Shown piece by piece: positions 41,466 to 53,400 of a DNA stretch of 64,000 nt. Within the stretch, counting starts at the first letter, position 1. Each line of letters starts with the position of its first letter. The translations under genes and the position numbers were made by a program. The notes under the pieces are model-generated. The model saw only the letters and a list, made by a program, of their open reading frames with translations. It made no database searches and had not been told where the DNA came from. Source of the DNA: JAKFDI01 sp044508835. Its GTDB lineage: Bacteria; Pseudomonadota; Gammaproteobacteria; Burkholderiales; Burkholderiaceae_C. The stretch lies in contig JBIQHD010000006.1 in the NCBI GenBank assembly GCA_044508835.1, forward strand, positions 62,001-126,000, given 5' to 3'.

Positions 41466-44400
41466 ATGAAGCCGTCGCCCCGCCGCCACGCCATGCCGCG
41501 CAGCCCGCGCGCCGCGCAGACGTTCGCGCTGCAGCCGCTCGCCCTGGCCGTGCTGATGGCCTGGGCGCCAGCCTGGGCCGGGCCGGACGGCGCCCAGGTC
41601 GTCGCCGGGCAGGCCACCGTCAGCCAGACGGCGCCCGGCCAGCAGCTCATCACCCAGGGCACGGCCAAGGCCGTCATCGACTGGCAGGGCTTCTCGATCG
41701 GGGCGAACGAGTCGGTGCGCATCCAGCAGCCGACGGCCTCGTCGGTGCTGCTCAACCGCGTGGTCGGCACCGACCCGTCGCACATCCTCGGGCAGCTGCA
41801 GGCCAACGGCCGCGTCTTCCTGCTCAACCCCTACGGCGTGGTGTTCGGCGCCGGCGCGCGCATCGACGTGGGCGGGCTGGTGGCCTCGACGCTCGACATG
41901 TCGAACGCCGACTTCATGGCCGGCACCTTCCGGCTCACCTCGGCCGGCGGCCCGGCGCAGCGCGGCGTGCTGCGCAACGAGGGCACGATCTCGGCGCCCG
42001 GCGGCACCGTGGCGCTGGCGGGGCCGCACGTCGCCAACACCGGCACGATCACGGCCGACGGCGGGCGCGTCGGCCTCGCGGCGGCGGACAGCGTGCTCGT
42101 CGACGTGGAAGGCGACGGGCTGATCTTCTTCCAGACCGACGCGACGCAGGCGACCAACAAGCTCGAGCAGCTCGGCCGCCTGCAGGCCGACGGCGGCAGC
42201 GTCGAGGTGCGCGCCGCGGCGCGCGGCGCCTTCGCCGACACCGTGCTCAACCTCGGCGGCGTGGTGCAGGCGCGGGGCCTGGGCCAGCGCAACGGGCGCA
42301 TCGTGATCGACGGCGCGGCCGACGGCATCGTGCAGGTCGGCGGCGCACTCGACGCCTCGTCGGCCGGGGCCGGCGCGAGCGGCGGGCACATCACCGTGCA
42401 GGGCGAGCGGGTGCTGCTCGCCGACGGCGCCGTGCTCGACGCCTCCGGCGCGGCCGGCGGCGGGACGATCCACGTCGGCGGCGGCTTCCAGGGCCGGGAC
42501 GCGGGCGTGCGCAACGCGCTCGTCACCACGGTCGCGGCCGGCGCCACCCTGCGCGCCGACGCGGTGCAGCAAGGCGACGGCGGCGAGGTGGTGGTGTGGA
42601 GCGACGACACCACGCGCTTCGCCGGCACGGTCTCCGCACGCGGCGGCGCGGCCGGCGGCGACGGCGGCGCGGTGGAGGTGTCGGGCAAGCAGACGCTGCT
42701 GTTCCGCGGCGACGTGGACACGCGCGCGCCGCTGGGCGAGCGGGGCACGCTGCTGCTCGACCCGAACGACCTGATCGTCGGCAACGACGCCGGCGCGGTG
42801 GACGACGCCGACGTGAGCGTGGCCCCGGGCGGCGCCAACGTCACGGTCAGCGCCGACTACCTGAGCGGCTACACCGGCGCGGCGATCACGCTGGTCGCGG
42901 CGGGCAACCTCACCTTCCGGGACTCGGTGGCCAACGCCACGCCGGGCACCTCGCTCTCGGCCGCCGCGGGCGGCACGCTCACCGTGAACGCCGGGCAGTC
43001 GATCCAGGTCGACGGCAACCTCACGCTCGCCGGCAGCGCCATCACCCTGCAAGGCAACCTCGGCTCGGGCTCGGGCCAGGTGCGGCTCACCGGCCCCGTC
43101 GCCCTGCAGAGCCAGGACATCGCCATCACCGGCGCCTCGGTGGTGATCGACAACGCCGTCACCTCGACGCAGCGCGCGCTGTCGCTCACCGCCACCGGCG
43201 GCGACATCACGCTCAACGACGACATCACGCTCGGCGGCAGCGCGGCCAGCCACTTCAGCGGCCCGGTGGTGCTGGGCGCCGACGTGCGGATCACGTCCAA
43301 CGGCACCACCTTCGACGGCAACGTGTCGGGGGCCCACGCGCTCACCCTGCTCGGAAGCGGCATCAAGTCGCTGAAGGCCGTCGGCGTCGCCAGCCTCACG
43401 ACCGGCAGCGCCGGCCGCACCACGCTGGCCGGCAACGTGACGACCAGCGGCGACCAGCAGTACGGCAACGCCGTCACCGCCGCGGCCGACGTGGCGCTCG
43501 ACGCCGGCAGCGGCGCCGTGAGCTTCGGCGGGACGCTCGACGGCACGACGGCCGACACCGAATCGGTCACCGTGACGGCCGGCGGCGGCACCACCTTCGG
43601 CGGCACCGTCGGCGGGACCACCCGGCTCGGCGCCCTGAGCGTGACGAACGCGGCCCGCGTCGACGGCGCCCGCATCGACGCGGTGACGCAGGGCTACGGC
43701 TCGCTCGTGATCGGTGGCGACACCACGCTGAGCGGCAGCAGCGTCGCCATCACCGGCGCCACCACGCAGGCGGGCACGCACGCGCTCACCATCGACGCCA
43801 CGGCCACCAGCCTCGGCCCGGTGACCGTCGACCAGCTCGATGCCAACGGCACGGCCACGCTGCATGGCGACGTGACCACCGGCGGCACGCAGCAGTACGC
43901 GAACGTCGTGATCGCCGCCGACGCGACGCTGACCGGCAGCAGCGTCGGCATCGCCGGCAGCACCACCCAGTCGGGCGCGCGCTCGCTGACCATCGATGCC
44001 ACCACCACCAGCCTCGCGTCGGTGGACGTCGACGCGCTGACGGTCGACGGCACGGCCACGCTCGCGGGCAACGTCACGACCACGGCCGCCCAGCAGTACG
44101 CCAACGTCGTGATCGCCGCCGACGCGACGCTGAAGGGCGGCAGCGTCGGCATCAGCGGCAGCACCACGCAGTCGGGCACCCGCGCCTTCACCATCGACGC
44201 CGCCACCGCCAGCCTCGGCGCGGTGACCGTCGACCAGCTCACGGCCAACGGCAGCGCCACGCTCCACGGCAACGTCACCACCACCGGCAGCCAGCAGTAC
44301 GCCGACGTGGTGCTCGCAGCGAACGCCACGCTCAGCGGCAGCAGCGTCGCCATCGGCGGCGCCACCACCCAGACCGGCAGCCGCGCGCTCACCATCGATG

Positions 44401-47400
44401 CCACGACGGCCAGCCTCGGCGCGGTGACGGTCGGCCAGCTCGATGTCGACGGCACGGCCACGCTCCACGGCAACGTGACGACCACCGGCGCGCAGCAGTA
44501 CGACGACGTCGTGCTCGCCGCGAACGCCACGCTCAGCGGCAGCAGCGTCGCCATCGCCGGCAGCACCACCCAGACCGGCACCCGCGCGCTCACCATCGAC
44601 GCGGCGACGTCCAGCCTCGGCGCCGTGACCGTCGGCCAGCTCACGGCCCACGGCAGCGCCACGCTGCACGGCAACGTGACGACCACCGGCACCCAGCAGT
44701 ACGACGACGTCGTGCTCGCCGCGAACGCCACGCTCAGCGGCAGCGGCGTCGACATCGGCGGCGCCACCACGCAGACGGGCACGCGCACGCTCGCCATCAC
44801 CGCCGCGGCAACCCGCCTCGGCCCGGTGGACGTCGGCCAGCTCTCCGTCGACCACACCGCCACCCTCCACGGCAACGTCACCACCGGCGGCACGCAGCAG
44901 TACGCGAACGTCGTGCTCGCGGCCGACGCGACGCTGACCGGCAGCGGCGTCGGCATCGCTGGCAGTACCACGCAGTCCGGCGCCCACGCGCTGACCATCG
45001 ACGCCACCACCACCAGCCTCGCGTCGGTGGACGTCGACGCGCTGACGGTCGACGGCACGGCCACGCTCGCGGGCAACGTCACGACCACGGCCGCCCAGCA
45101 GTACGCCAACGTCGTGATCGCCGCCGACGCGACGCTGAAGGGCGGCAGCGTCGGCATCAGCGGCAGCACCACGCAGTCGGGCACCCGCGCCTTCACCATC
45201 GACGCCGCCACCGCCAGCCTCGGCGCGGTGACCGTCGACCAGCTCACGGCCAACGGCAGCGCCACGCTCCACGGCAACGTCACCACCACCGGCAGCCAGC
45301 AGTACGACGATGTGGTGCTCGCCGCGAACGCCACGCTCAGCGGCAGCAGCGTCGCCATCGGCGGCGGCACGACGCAGACGGGCACCCGCACGCTCGCCAT
45401 CGACGCCGCCGCCACCAGCCTCGGCGAGGTGGCCGTCGGCCGGCTCACCGTCAACGGCACCGCCACGCTCCACGGCAACGTGAACACCGGCAACACGCAG
45501 CAGTACGGCAACGTCGTGCTGGGCGCCGACGTGCAGCTGACGGCCGGCGGCGCCGGCGACATCGACGTCGCCGGCACGCTCACCGGCGCGCACGCGCTCG
45601 GCACCAGCGCCGGCGGCACCACCCGGCTGGGCGGCGCGGTGGCCATCGGCTCGCTCGCGACCGGCACCGCCGGCCGCACCGAGATCGGCGCCGGCATCAC
45701 CACCACCGGCGGCCAGGCCTACGGCAACGCGGTGTGGCTCGCCAACGATGCCGTGCTCACGGCCGGCGCCGGCGGCGTGGACTTCGCGGCCACCGTCGAC
45801 GGGGCGAGGGCCCTCACCGTCGACACCGCCGGCGAGACCCGCTTCCAGGGCACCGTCGGCGGCGGCACGGCGCTCGCGAGCCTGGCCACCGACGCCGCCG
45901 GCAGCACCCGGCTCGGCGCCAGCCTCTTCACCACCGGCGACCAGACCTTCGCCGACGCGGTGACGCTCACCGCCGACACCGCCATCGACGCGAACAGCGT
46001 GCAGTTCGGCAACGGGCTGGCCCTCGGCGCGCACGACCTCGTGCTGCAGCTCGGCGGCAACTTCGGCCTCGCCGGCGCGGCCAGCGGCAGCGGCTTCGTC
46101 AGCCTCGCCCCGCGCGACGCCACCCAGGCCCTCTACATCGGCAGCGGCGCGGCGGGCACCGGCGAAGTCAGCTTCGACCTGAACCCGCTGCTGAGCGCCG
46201 GCATCACCCGCATCGGCGTGGGCCGCGGCGACGGCAGCGGCACGCTGCGCGTGGGCGCGCTCACGCTCGCCGCCGACACCAAGCTGCAGACCGGCAGCGG
46301 CGACATCGTCTTCACCGACGCCATCACCGGCTCGCACGAGCTGGCCGTGGAAAGCGCTTCCGGGACCATCGCGCTCCAGGGCGTGACCATCGACACCGGC
46401 AGCGCCGCCCAGAGCTACCAGGGCGCCGTGGCGCTCACCGGCACCAACGTGCTGCGCGGCGGCAGCGTCAGCCTGGGCGGCAGCGTCGACGCCAGCGCGT
46501 CCCTGAGCGGCGGCCTGACCGTCCAGGCCGCCGGCGGCCTGGCGCTGCACGGGGCCGTGGGCGCCGGCGCGGCGCTGGCGTCGTTCGACGCCCAGGCGCC
46601 GATCACGCTGCTGCAGGACACCTCGATCACCGCCTACTCCCTGCAGCTGGACAGCGTCGACGGCGGCTTCGCCCTCGGCCTCACCTCGGGCTACGCCGAC
46701 TTCCGCGGCGACATCGGCGGCAGCACGGCCCTCGCGAGCCTCGCCAGCAGCTCCGGCGAGCACCGCTTCGGCACCGGCGCCGCGCTGCGGGTCGAGACCA
46801 CCGGCAACCAGCACTACAGCGGCCCGACCCGCATCGACACGGCGAGCCTCACCCTCGCCGGCAACGACGTCGCCTTCGGCGGCACCGTGTACGGCACCGG
46901 CGCGCTCACCGTCACCGCCGCCGGCACGGCCGCCTTCGGCAGCACGGTGTCGCTGGCGGCGCTCACCGTCGACGGCGCCGGCAGCACCACGCTCGCCGGC
47001 AACGTCGGCACCAGCGGCGCGCAAGCCTATGGCAACGCCGTCACGCTGGGCGGCAACCTGGCGCTCAGCGCGGGCAGTGCCGGCATCCACTTCGCCGACA
47101 CCGTGGACGGCGCGCGCACGCTCGCCGTGAGCACCACCGGCACCACGCGCTTCGACGGCGCGATCGGCGGCACCACGGCGCTGAGCGGCCTCGTCACCAC
47201 CGGCAGCGCCGCCACGGTGCTCGGCGCCGACGTGTCCACCAGCGGGAACCAGAGCCACGGCCGCCTGACGCTCGGCGCCGACCTCGCGCTGACCGCCACG
47301 GCGGGCAGCATCGGCTTCGGCGCGGCGGTGGACGGCGCCCATGCGCTCACGCTCGACGCCGCGGGCGGCACCACCATCGGCGGGGCGGTGTCCATCGCCT

Positions 47401-50400
47401 CGCTGGACGCGGCGGGCGCCGCCACGCTCGGCAACGTCGCGGTCACCACCAGCGGCGCCCAGCGCTGGCGCGGCGCGCTCGGCCTCACCGGCGCCGCCAC
47501 GCTCGCCTCCACCGGCGCCGGCACGCTGCGCTTCGACGGCGCCATCGACGGCCCCGGCTCGCTCACCGTGAACACCGCCGGCGCGACCGAATTCAACGCC
47601 GCCGTCGGCGCCGCCCAGGCCCTGGCCGCTCTCACCACCGACGCCGGCGGCACCACCACGCTCGCCGGCGACGTGCGCACCAGCGGCGCGCTGGCCTTCA
47701 ACGACGCGCTCACGCTCGCCGCCGACGCCACCGTCACCGCCGGCACCGCCACCTTCGCCGCCACCGTCGACGGCGCCCACGCCCTCGCCGTCAACGCCGC
47801 CGGCCTCACCGCCTTCGGCGGCGCGGTGGACGTCGCCAGCCTCGCGACCGATGCCGCCGGCACCACCACCCTCGCCGCCGCCGTGCGCACCGGCGGCACG
47901 CAGAGCTTCGGCGACCGCGTCACGCTCGCCGGCGATTTCGCCGTCGAGTCCGGCGGCGCGCTCGGCTTCGGCGGCGGCATCGACGCCGGCAGCCATGCGC
48001 TCACGCTGCGCGCCGGCGGCGCGCTCACGGTCGGCAACACCGTCACCGGCAGCGGCGCGGTGGTGATCGAGCAGGTGGCCGCGGGCACCAGCCTGGGCAT
48101 CGCCGGCGGCCTGGGCGACATGCAGATCGCGCAGTCCACGCTGGACCGCTTCGCCGGCCTCGCCTCGCTCACGCTCGGCCGCAGCGACGGCAGCGGCGCC
48201 ATCGACGTCGGCCACCTCGTGCTGCCCACCACGCTGACCCTGCGCAGCGGCAGCGGCACGGTGAGCTTCGGCGGCACGGTGGACAGCGCCGCCGGCTTCG
48301 CCCACGGCCTGTCGGTGGACACCACGGCGCTCACCACCTTCGCCGGCAACGTGGGCGCCGCGAACGCGCTGGGCAGCCTGGCCCTCACCCACGCGGCGCG
48401 GATCGACGCGGCCGAGGTGCGCACCAGCGGCACCCAGCACTACGGCGGCACGCTGGGCTTCGGCGCCGACGGCGCGCTGCACGCGCCCGCGCTGCTGCTG
48501 GACGCCGGCCTCGCCGCCGGCGCGCACGACGTGGCGCTGTTCACCGACAGCCTCGGCCTCGCGGGCAGCGTCTCGGGCACGGGCAGCGCGCGGCTGGCCA
48601 CGTTCGGCGCCGGCGGCAGCATCGGCCTGGCGGGCGCCGCCGGCACGCTGCAGCTGTCGCAGTCGCTGCTGGACCAGTTCGCCGGCCTGTCGCTGCTGCA
48701 CATCGGCCGCAGCGACGGCACGGCGGCCCTCGCCGCCAACGCCCTCACGCTCGCCACCGACACCACGCTGCACAACGGCAGCGGCGGCGTGACGCTGGCC
48801 GCCGTCACCGGCAACGGCCATGCGCTCGCGGTCGAGAGCGCGGGCACCACGCGCTTCGGCGGCGCCGTCGCCGGCGTGTCCACCCTCGCCACCGACGCGG
48901 CGGGCGGCACCACCGTCGCCGCGGCCATCACCACCAGCGGCGACCAGTTCTACGGCGACGCGCTCACGCTGGACGCCTCGGCCACGCTCGCCAGCACGGC
49001 CGGCGGCGTGCGCTTCGGCGGCAGCGTCGGCGGCGCACACGCGCTGACCACGGACGCCGCCGCCGGCACCACCTTCGACGGCACCGTCTCGCTGGCCGCG
49101 CTGGACGTGCGGCAGGCCGCCACCGTCAACGGCGGCAGCGTCGCCACCACCGGCAGCCAGCACTGGGGCGGCACGGTGGCGCTGGGCGCCGACACCACCT
49201 TCGCCGGCAGCACCGTCACCTTCGACGCCGGCGTGAGCGGCGCCCACGCGCTGACGGTGAACGCCAGCACCACGCTGCACGGCGACGTGAGCACCACGGG
49301 CGCCCAGACCTACGGCGGCACGCTGACCCTGGCCGGCGACCTGCGCCTGACCAGCAGCGGCAGCATCGGCTTCACCGGCACCGTGAACGGCCCCCATGCG
49401 CTGACCCTCGACGCCGCCGGCGGCACGAGCTTCGGCGGCGCCGTGTCCATCGCCTCGCTGGACGTGCTGCGCGCGGCCTCGCTCGGCAACGCCACCCTCA
49501 CCACCAGCGGCGCCCAGCGCTGGCGCGGCGCGCTCGGCCTTACCGGCGCCGCCACCCTCGCCTCCACCGGCGCCGGCACGCTGCGCTTCGACGGCGCCAT
49601 CGACGGCCCCGGCTCGCTCACCGTGAACACCGCCGGCGCGACCGAATTCAACGCCGCCGTCGGCGCCGCCCAGGCCCTGGCCGCTCTCACCACCGACGCC
49701 GGCGGCACCACCACGCTCGCCGGCGACGTGCGCACCAGCGGCGCGCTGGCCTTCAACGACGCGCTCACGCTCGCCGCCGACGCCACCGTCACCGCCGGCA
49801 CCGCCACCTTCGCCGCCACCGTCGACGGCGCCCACCACCTCGCCGTCAACGCCGCCGGCCTCACCACCTTCGGCGCAGCCGTCGGCGGCGGCACGGCGCT
49901 CGCCGGCCTCACGACCGACGCCGCCGGCGGCACCCGCGTCGGCGCCGACATCACCACCAGCGGCACGCAGCACTATGGCGACGCCGTCACGCTCACGGCC
50001 GCCGCCGACTTCACCGCCGCCACGCTGGTGTTCGACGGGGCGCTGGCCGCCGGCAGCTTCCAGCTCGGGCTGCAGGCCGACGCGCTCACGCTGGGCGGCA
50101 CGGTCTCGGGCAGCGGCACGGTCTCGCTCGCGCCCTCGCTCGCCGCCACCACCATCGGCGTGGCCGGCGGCGCCGGCGCCTACCAGCTCACGCAGGCCAC
50201 GCTCAGCCGCTTCACCGGCTTCTCCACGCTCGCCATCGGCCGCGGCGACGGCAGCGGCGACATCCACGTCGGCCACCTGGTGCTGCCGATGGACACCGTG
50301 CTGCAAAGCGGCAGCGGCACCATCCACCTCGACGGCGGCGTCGACAGCGCCGCCGGCACGCACCACGACCTCGCCGTCCACAGCGCAGCGCTGACGCGCG

Positions 50401-53400
50401 TGGGCGGCGCCATCGGCGGCGGCACGGCGCTGGGCACGCTCACCATCGGCGGCGACGCGAGGCTCGGCCACGCGCTCGTCTCGGCCACCACGGCGCAGCA
50501 CTACGGCGGCAGCGTGACGCTGGCCGCCGACGCGACGCTGCAGGCCGCCGCCATCAACATCGCCGGCCCCCTCTCGCTCGGCGCCCACGGCCTCACGCTG
50601 CACGCCGACGCCCTGTCGCTCGGCGCCGCCGCCAGCGGCAGCGGCACGGCGCGGCTCGCGACCTTCGGTGCGAGCGGCAGCATCGGCATCGCCGGCGGCG
50701 CGGGCACGCTGCAGCTCTCGCAGGCTCTGCTCGACCGCTTCGCCGGCCTGCCGCAGCTCGCCATCGGCCGCGCCGACGGCAGCGGCGCCATCACCGCCAA
50801 TGCCTTCACCCTGCCCACCTCGCTGGCCATCGACAGCGCCGTCGGCGCGGTCACGCTGGCCGGCGCGGTCGACAGCGCCGGCACGGCGCGCGACCTGCGC
50901 ATCACCACCGGCGGGCTCACCACCCTGGGCGGCGCGGTGGGCGGCAGCGGCGCGCTGCGCGACGTCGCCATCGCCGGCGCCGTGGCGCTGGCCGCCGACA
51001 CCACGCTCACCGCCGCCAGCGTCGACTTCGCCGGCACGGTGGACGGCGCCCACGCATTGCGCGTCGATGCCGCGGCCACCCGCTTCGGCGGCGCCGTGGG
51101 CGCGGCGACGGCACTCGCCAGCCTCGCCACCGACGCCGCCGGCAGCACCACGCTCGGCGCCGGCGTGCGCACCAGCGGCGCGCAGCGCTACGGCGACGAC
51201 GTGGTGCTGGCCGCGAGCGGCACGCTGCAGGGCGCCAGCCTCGCCTTCGACGGCCGCCTGGACGGCACCGCCGACGGCGCGCAGTCGCTGGTGCTCGATG
51301 CCGCCGACACCACGCTCGGCGGCGCCGTCGGCGGCACGGCGCGGCTGGCGGCGCTCACGACGACCGGGCGCGCCACCCTGGCCGGCGGCAGCGTGTCGAG
51401 CACCGGCGCGCAACACTGGGGTGGCGCCGTCACGCTGGCCGCCGACACCACGCTGTCCGGCGCCGGCCTCGACTTCGCCGGCACGGTCGACGGCGCGCAG
51501 GCGCTCGTCCTGCGCAGCGGCGGGCCGACGCGCTTCGGCGGCGCCGTGGGCGCCACCGCGGCGCTCGCGAGCCTCGACGCGCAGCTCGGCGGCACGGTGC
51601 AGCTCGCCGGCGCGAGCATCGAGACGCTGGGCGCGCAGCACTATGGCGGCGCGCTGCAGCTGGGCGGCAGCACGCGGCTCACGGGCAGCGCGCTCGCCTT
51701 CGACGGCGCCGTCGGCGGCGCGGCCGACCTGCAGCTGCAGGCCGACACGCTGGCGGTGGGCGCGGGCCTTGCCGGCAGCGGCGTGCTCACCATCGCCGCG
51801 CGCGATGCGTCGCGCAGCATCGGCGTGGCGGGCGGCAGCGGCGGCCTGCAGGTCACGCAGGCCGTGCTCGACGGCGCGAGCGGCTTCACGCAGCACGTGA
51901 TCGGCCGCGGCGACGGCAGCGGCACGATGAACGTCGGCACGCTGGCGCTGCGCGCGAACACCACGCTGCAGGCCGGCAGCGCCGACCTGCAGCTCGACGG
52001 CGGCGTGAACGGCGGCCACGACCTCGTGCTCGCGAGCGGCGGCACGACGCGCATCGCCCGCGACATCGGCACCGTCGACGCGCTGCGCAGCCTCACCACC
52101 GACAACGACGCCGGCGCGGCCGACTGGAACGGCAGCAGCGGCGAACACACGCGCATCGATTCGGGCAACGGCAGCGCCGTGCGCATCGTCACCAGCGGCG
52201 CGCAGACCTTCCTCGATCCGCTGGTCACCGGCTCGGCCACGGCCTTCGCGGGCAGCGCGCTGAGCGCGGTGCATGCGGCCAATGCGTTCGGCGGCGCGGT
52301 GTCGGTCGCCGCCGATTCGCTGCAGCTGCGCAGCGCCTCGAACCTGCGGCTCGCCGACGTCGCGCTCACCGGCGGCGGCAGCGTGGAAGCCGACGGCACG
52401 ATCGAGCTCTCGGGTGCGCTGCAGCTGCAGGGCGGCACGCTCGGCCTGGTGTCCCACGCCGTGCCGAGCGCCATCGGCTTCACCGACCCGGCGCTGCAGA
52501 ACCCGCTGCTCAACCTGCGCGGCGTGGCGCTGTCCGAGGCCTCGGCCGCCATCTTCCAGAGCGGCGGCAGCCTGGCGAGCGCCGCCGGCAGCCTGCTGTC
52601 GCTGCGCGCGACGGGCGGCGGCTCCATCCTGCTGGAGCAGGCGGGCAACACGCTGCTGGGCGGCATCTCCGCCGTGAGCGGCACGCCCGGCGACACGGGC
52701 ACCGCGCGCTTCGACAACGCCAACGGCGTGGCCCTCGGCTTCGTGCGCATCCATTCGAGCGAGATCCACGTCGCCGGCTCGCCGCCCGACGCCGGCGACC
52801 CGGCCGGCGCCGACGCGGGCATCGAGGCCGACGCGGTCAAGCTCTCGACCGACTGGCTCACCACCGGCCCCACCGGCCAGATCCGCGCGCGCCTGCCCTA
52901 CGAGAACCTGCAGGGCTTCCAGACCTCGGTGCCGGGCCTGACGCTGGTGATGGGGCCGAAGGCGCTGGCCGCCAACGGCGGCTTCGGCGGCGCGGCGCCC
53001 GAGAGCTGGGTGCAGGTGCACCTCGGCGGCGCCACCGGCGGCTACCTGAGCGTCAGCCCCAAGGGCGCCGGCGGGCAGCCGGGCAGCGTACTCGTCGGCG
53101 GGCGCCTCGAGCCGCGGCCGTTCTACGACGGCGAAGGCAAGGCCGGCGAGGTGCGCATGTTCTACAACGGCTCGGCGCCGCGCACGCCGCAGGAGCAGGG
53201 CGCGCTGACGGCCGTGACGGCCACCGTGGAAGAGGCGCGCCAGGCCCGCTTCGACGACGCGGTGCGCACCGAGAACGTGTCCTCGCGCCTACGCTCGGGC
53301 GTCATCGCCGAGGTGGGCGCCGGCCGGCCGGCCACCGTGGGGCGCGAGTCGATCCGCATGCCCGAGGTGTGCGATCCGGCGCCCGGCCGGCTGTTCTGCG

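Noticed and set aside
43700..45500. Possible CRISPR-like or tandem repeat array
   Set aside because: The repeats are in frame, of about 200 bases, without spacers of constant length, and encode the beta-helix units of TpsA.
41412..53021. A 3869-codon open frame antisense to tpsA
   Set aside because: It encodes low-complexity Ala/Gly/Arg/Val text and arises because GC-rich repeats lack stop codons in several frames. The plus-strand frame has a signal peptide, TPS domain and C-terminal signature.
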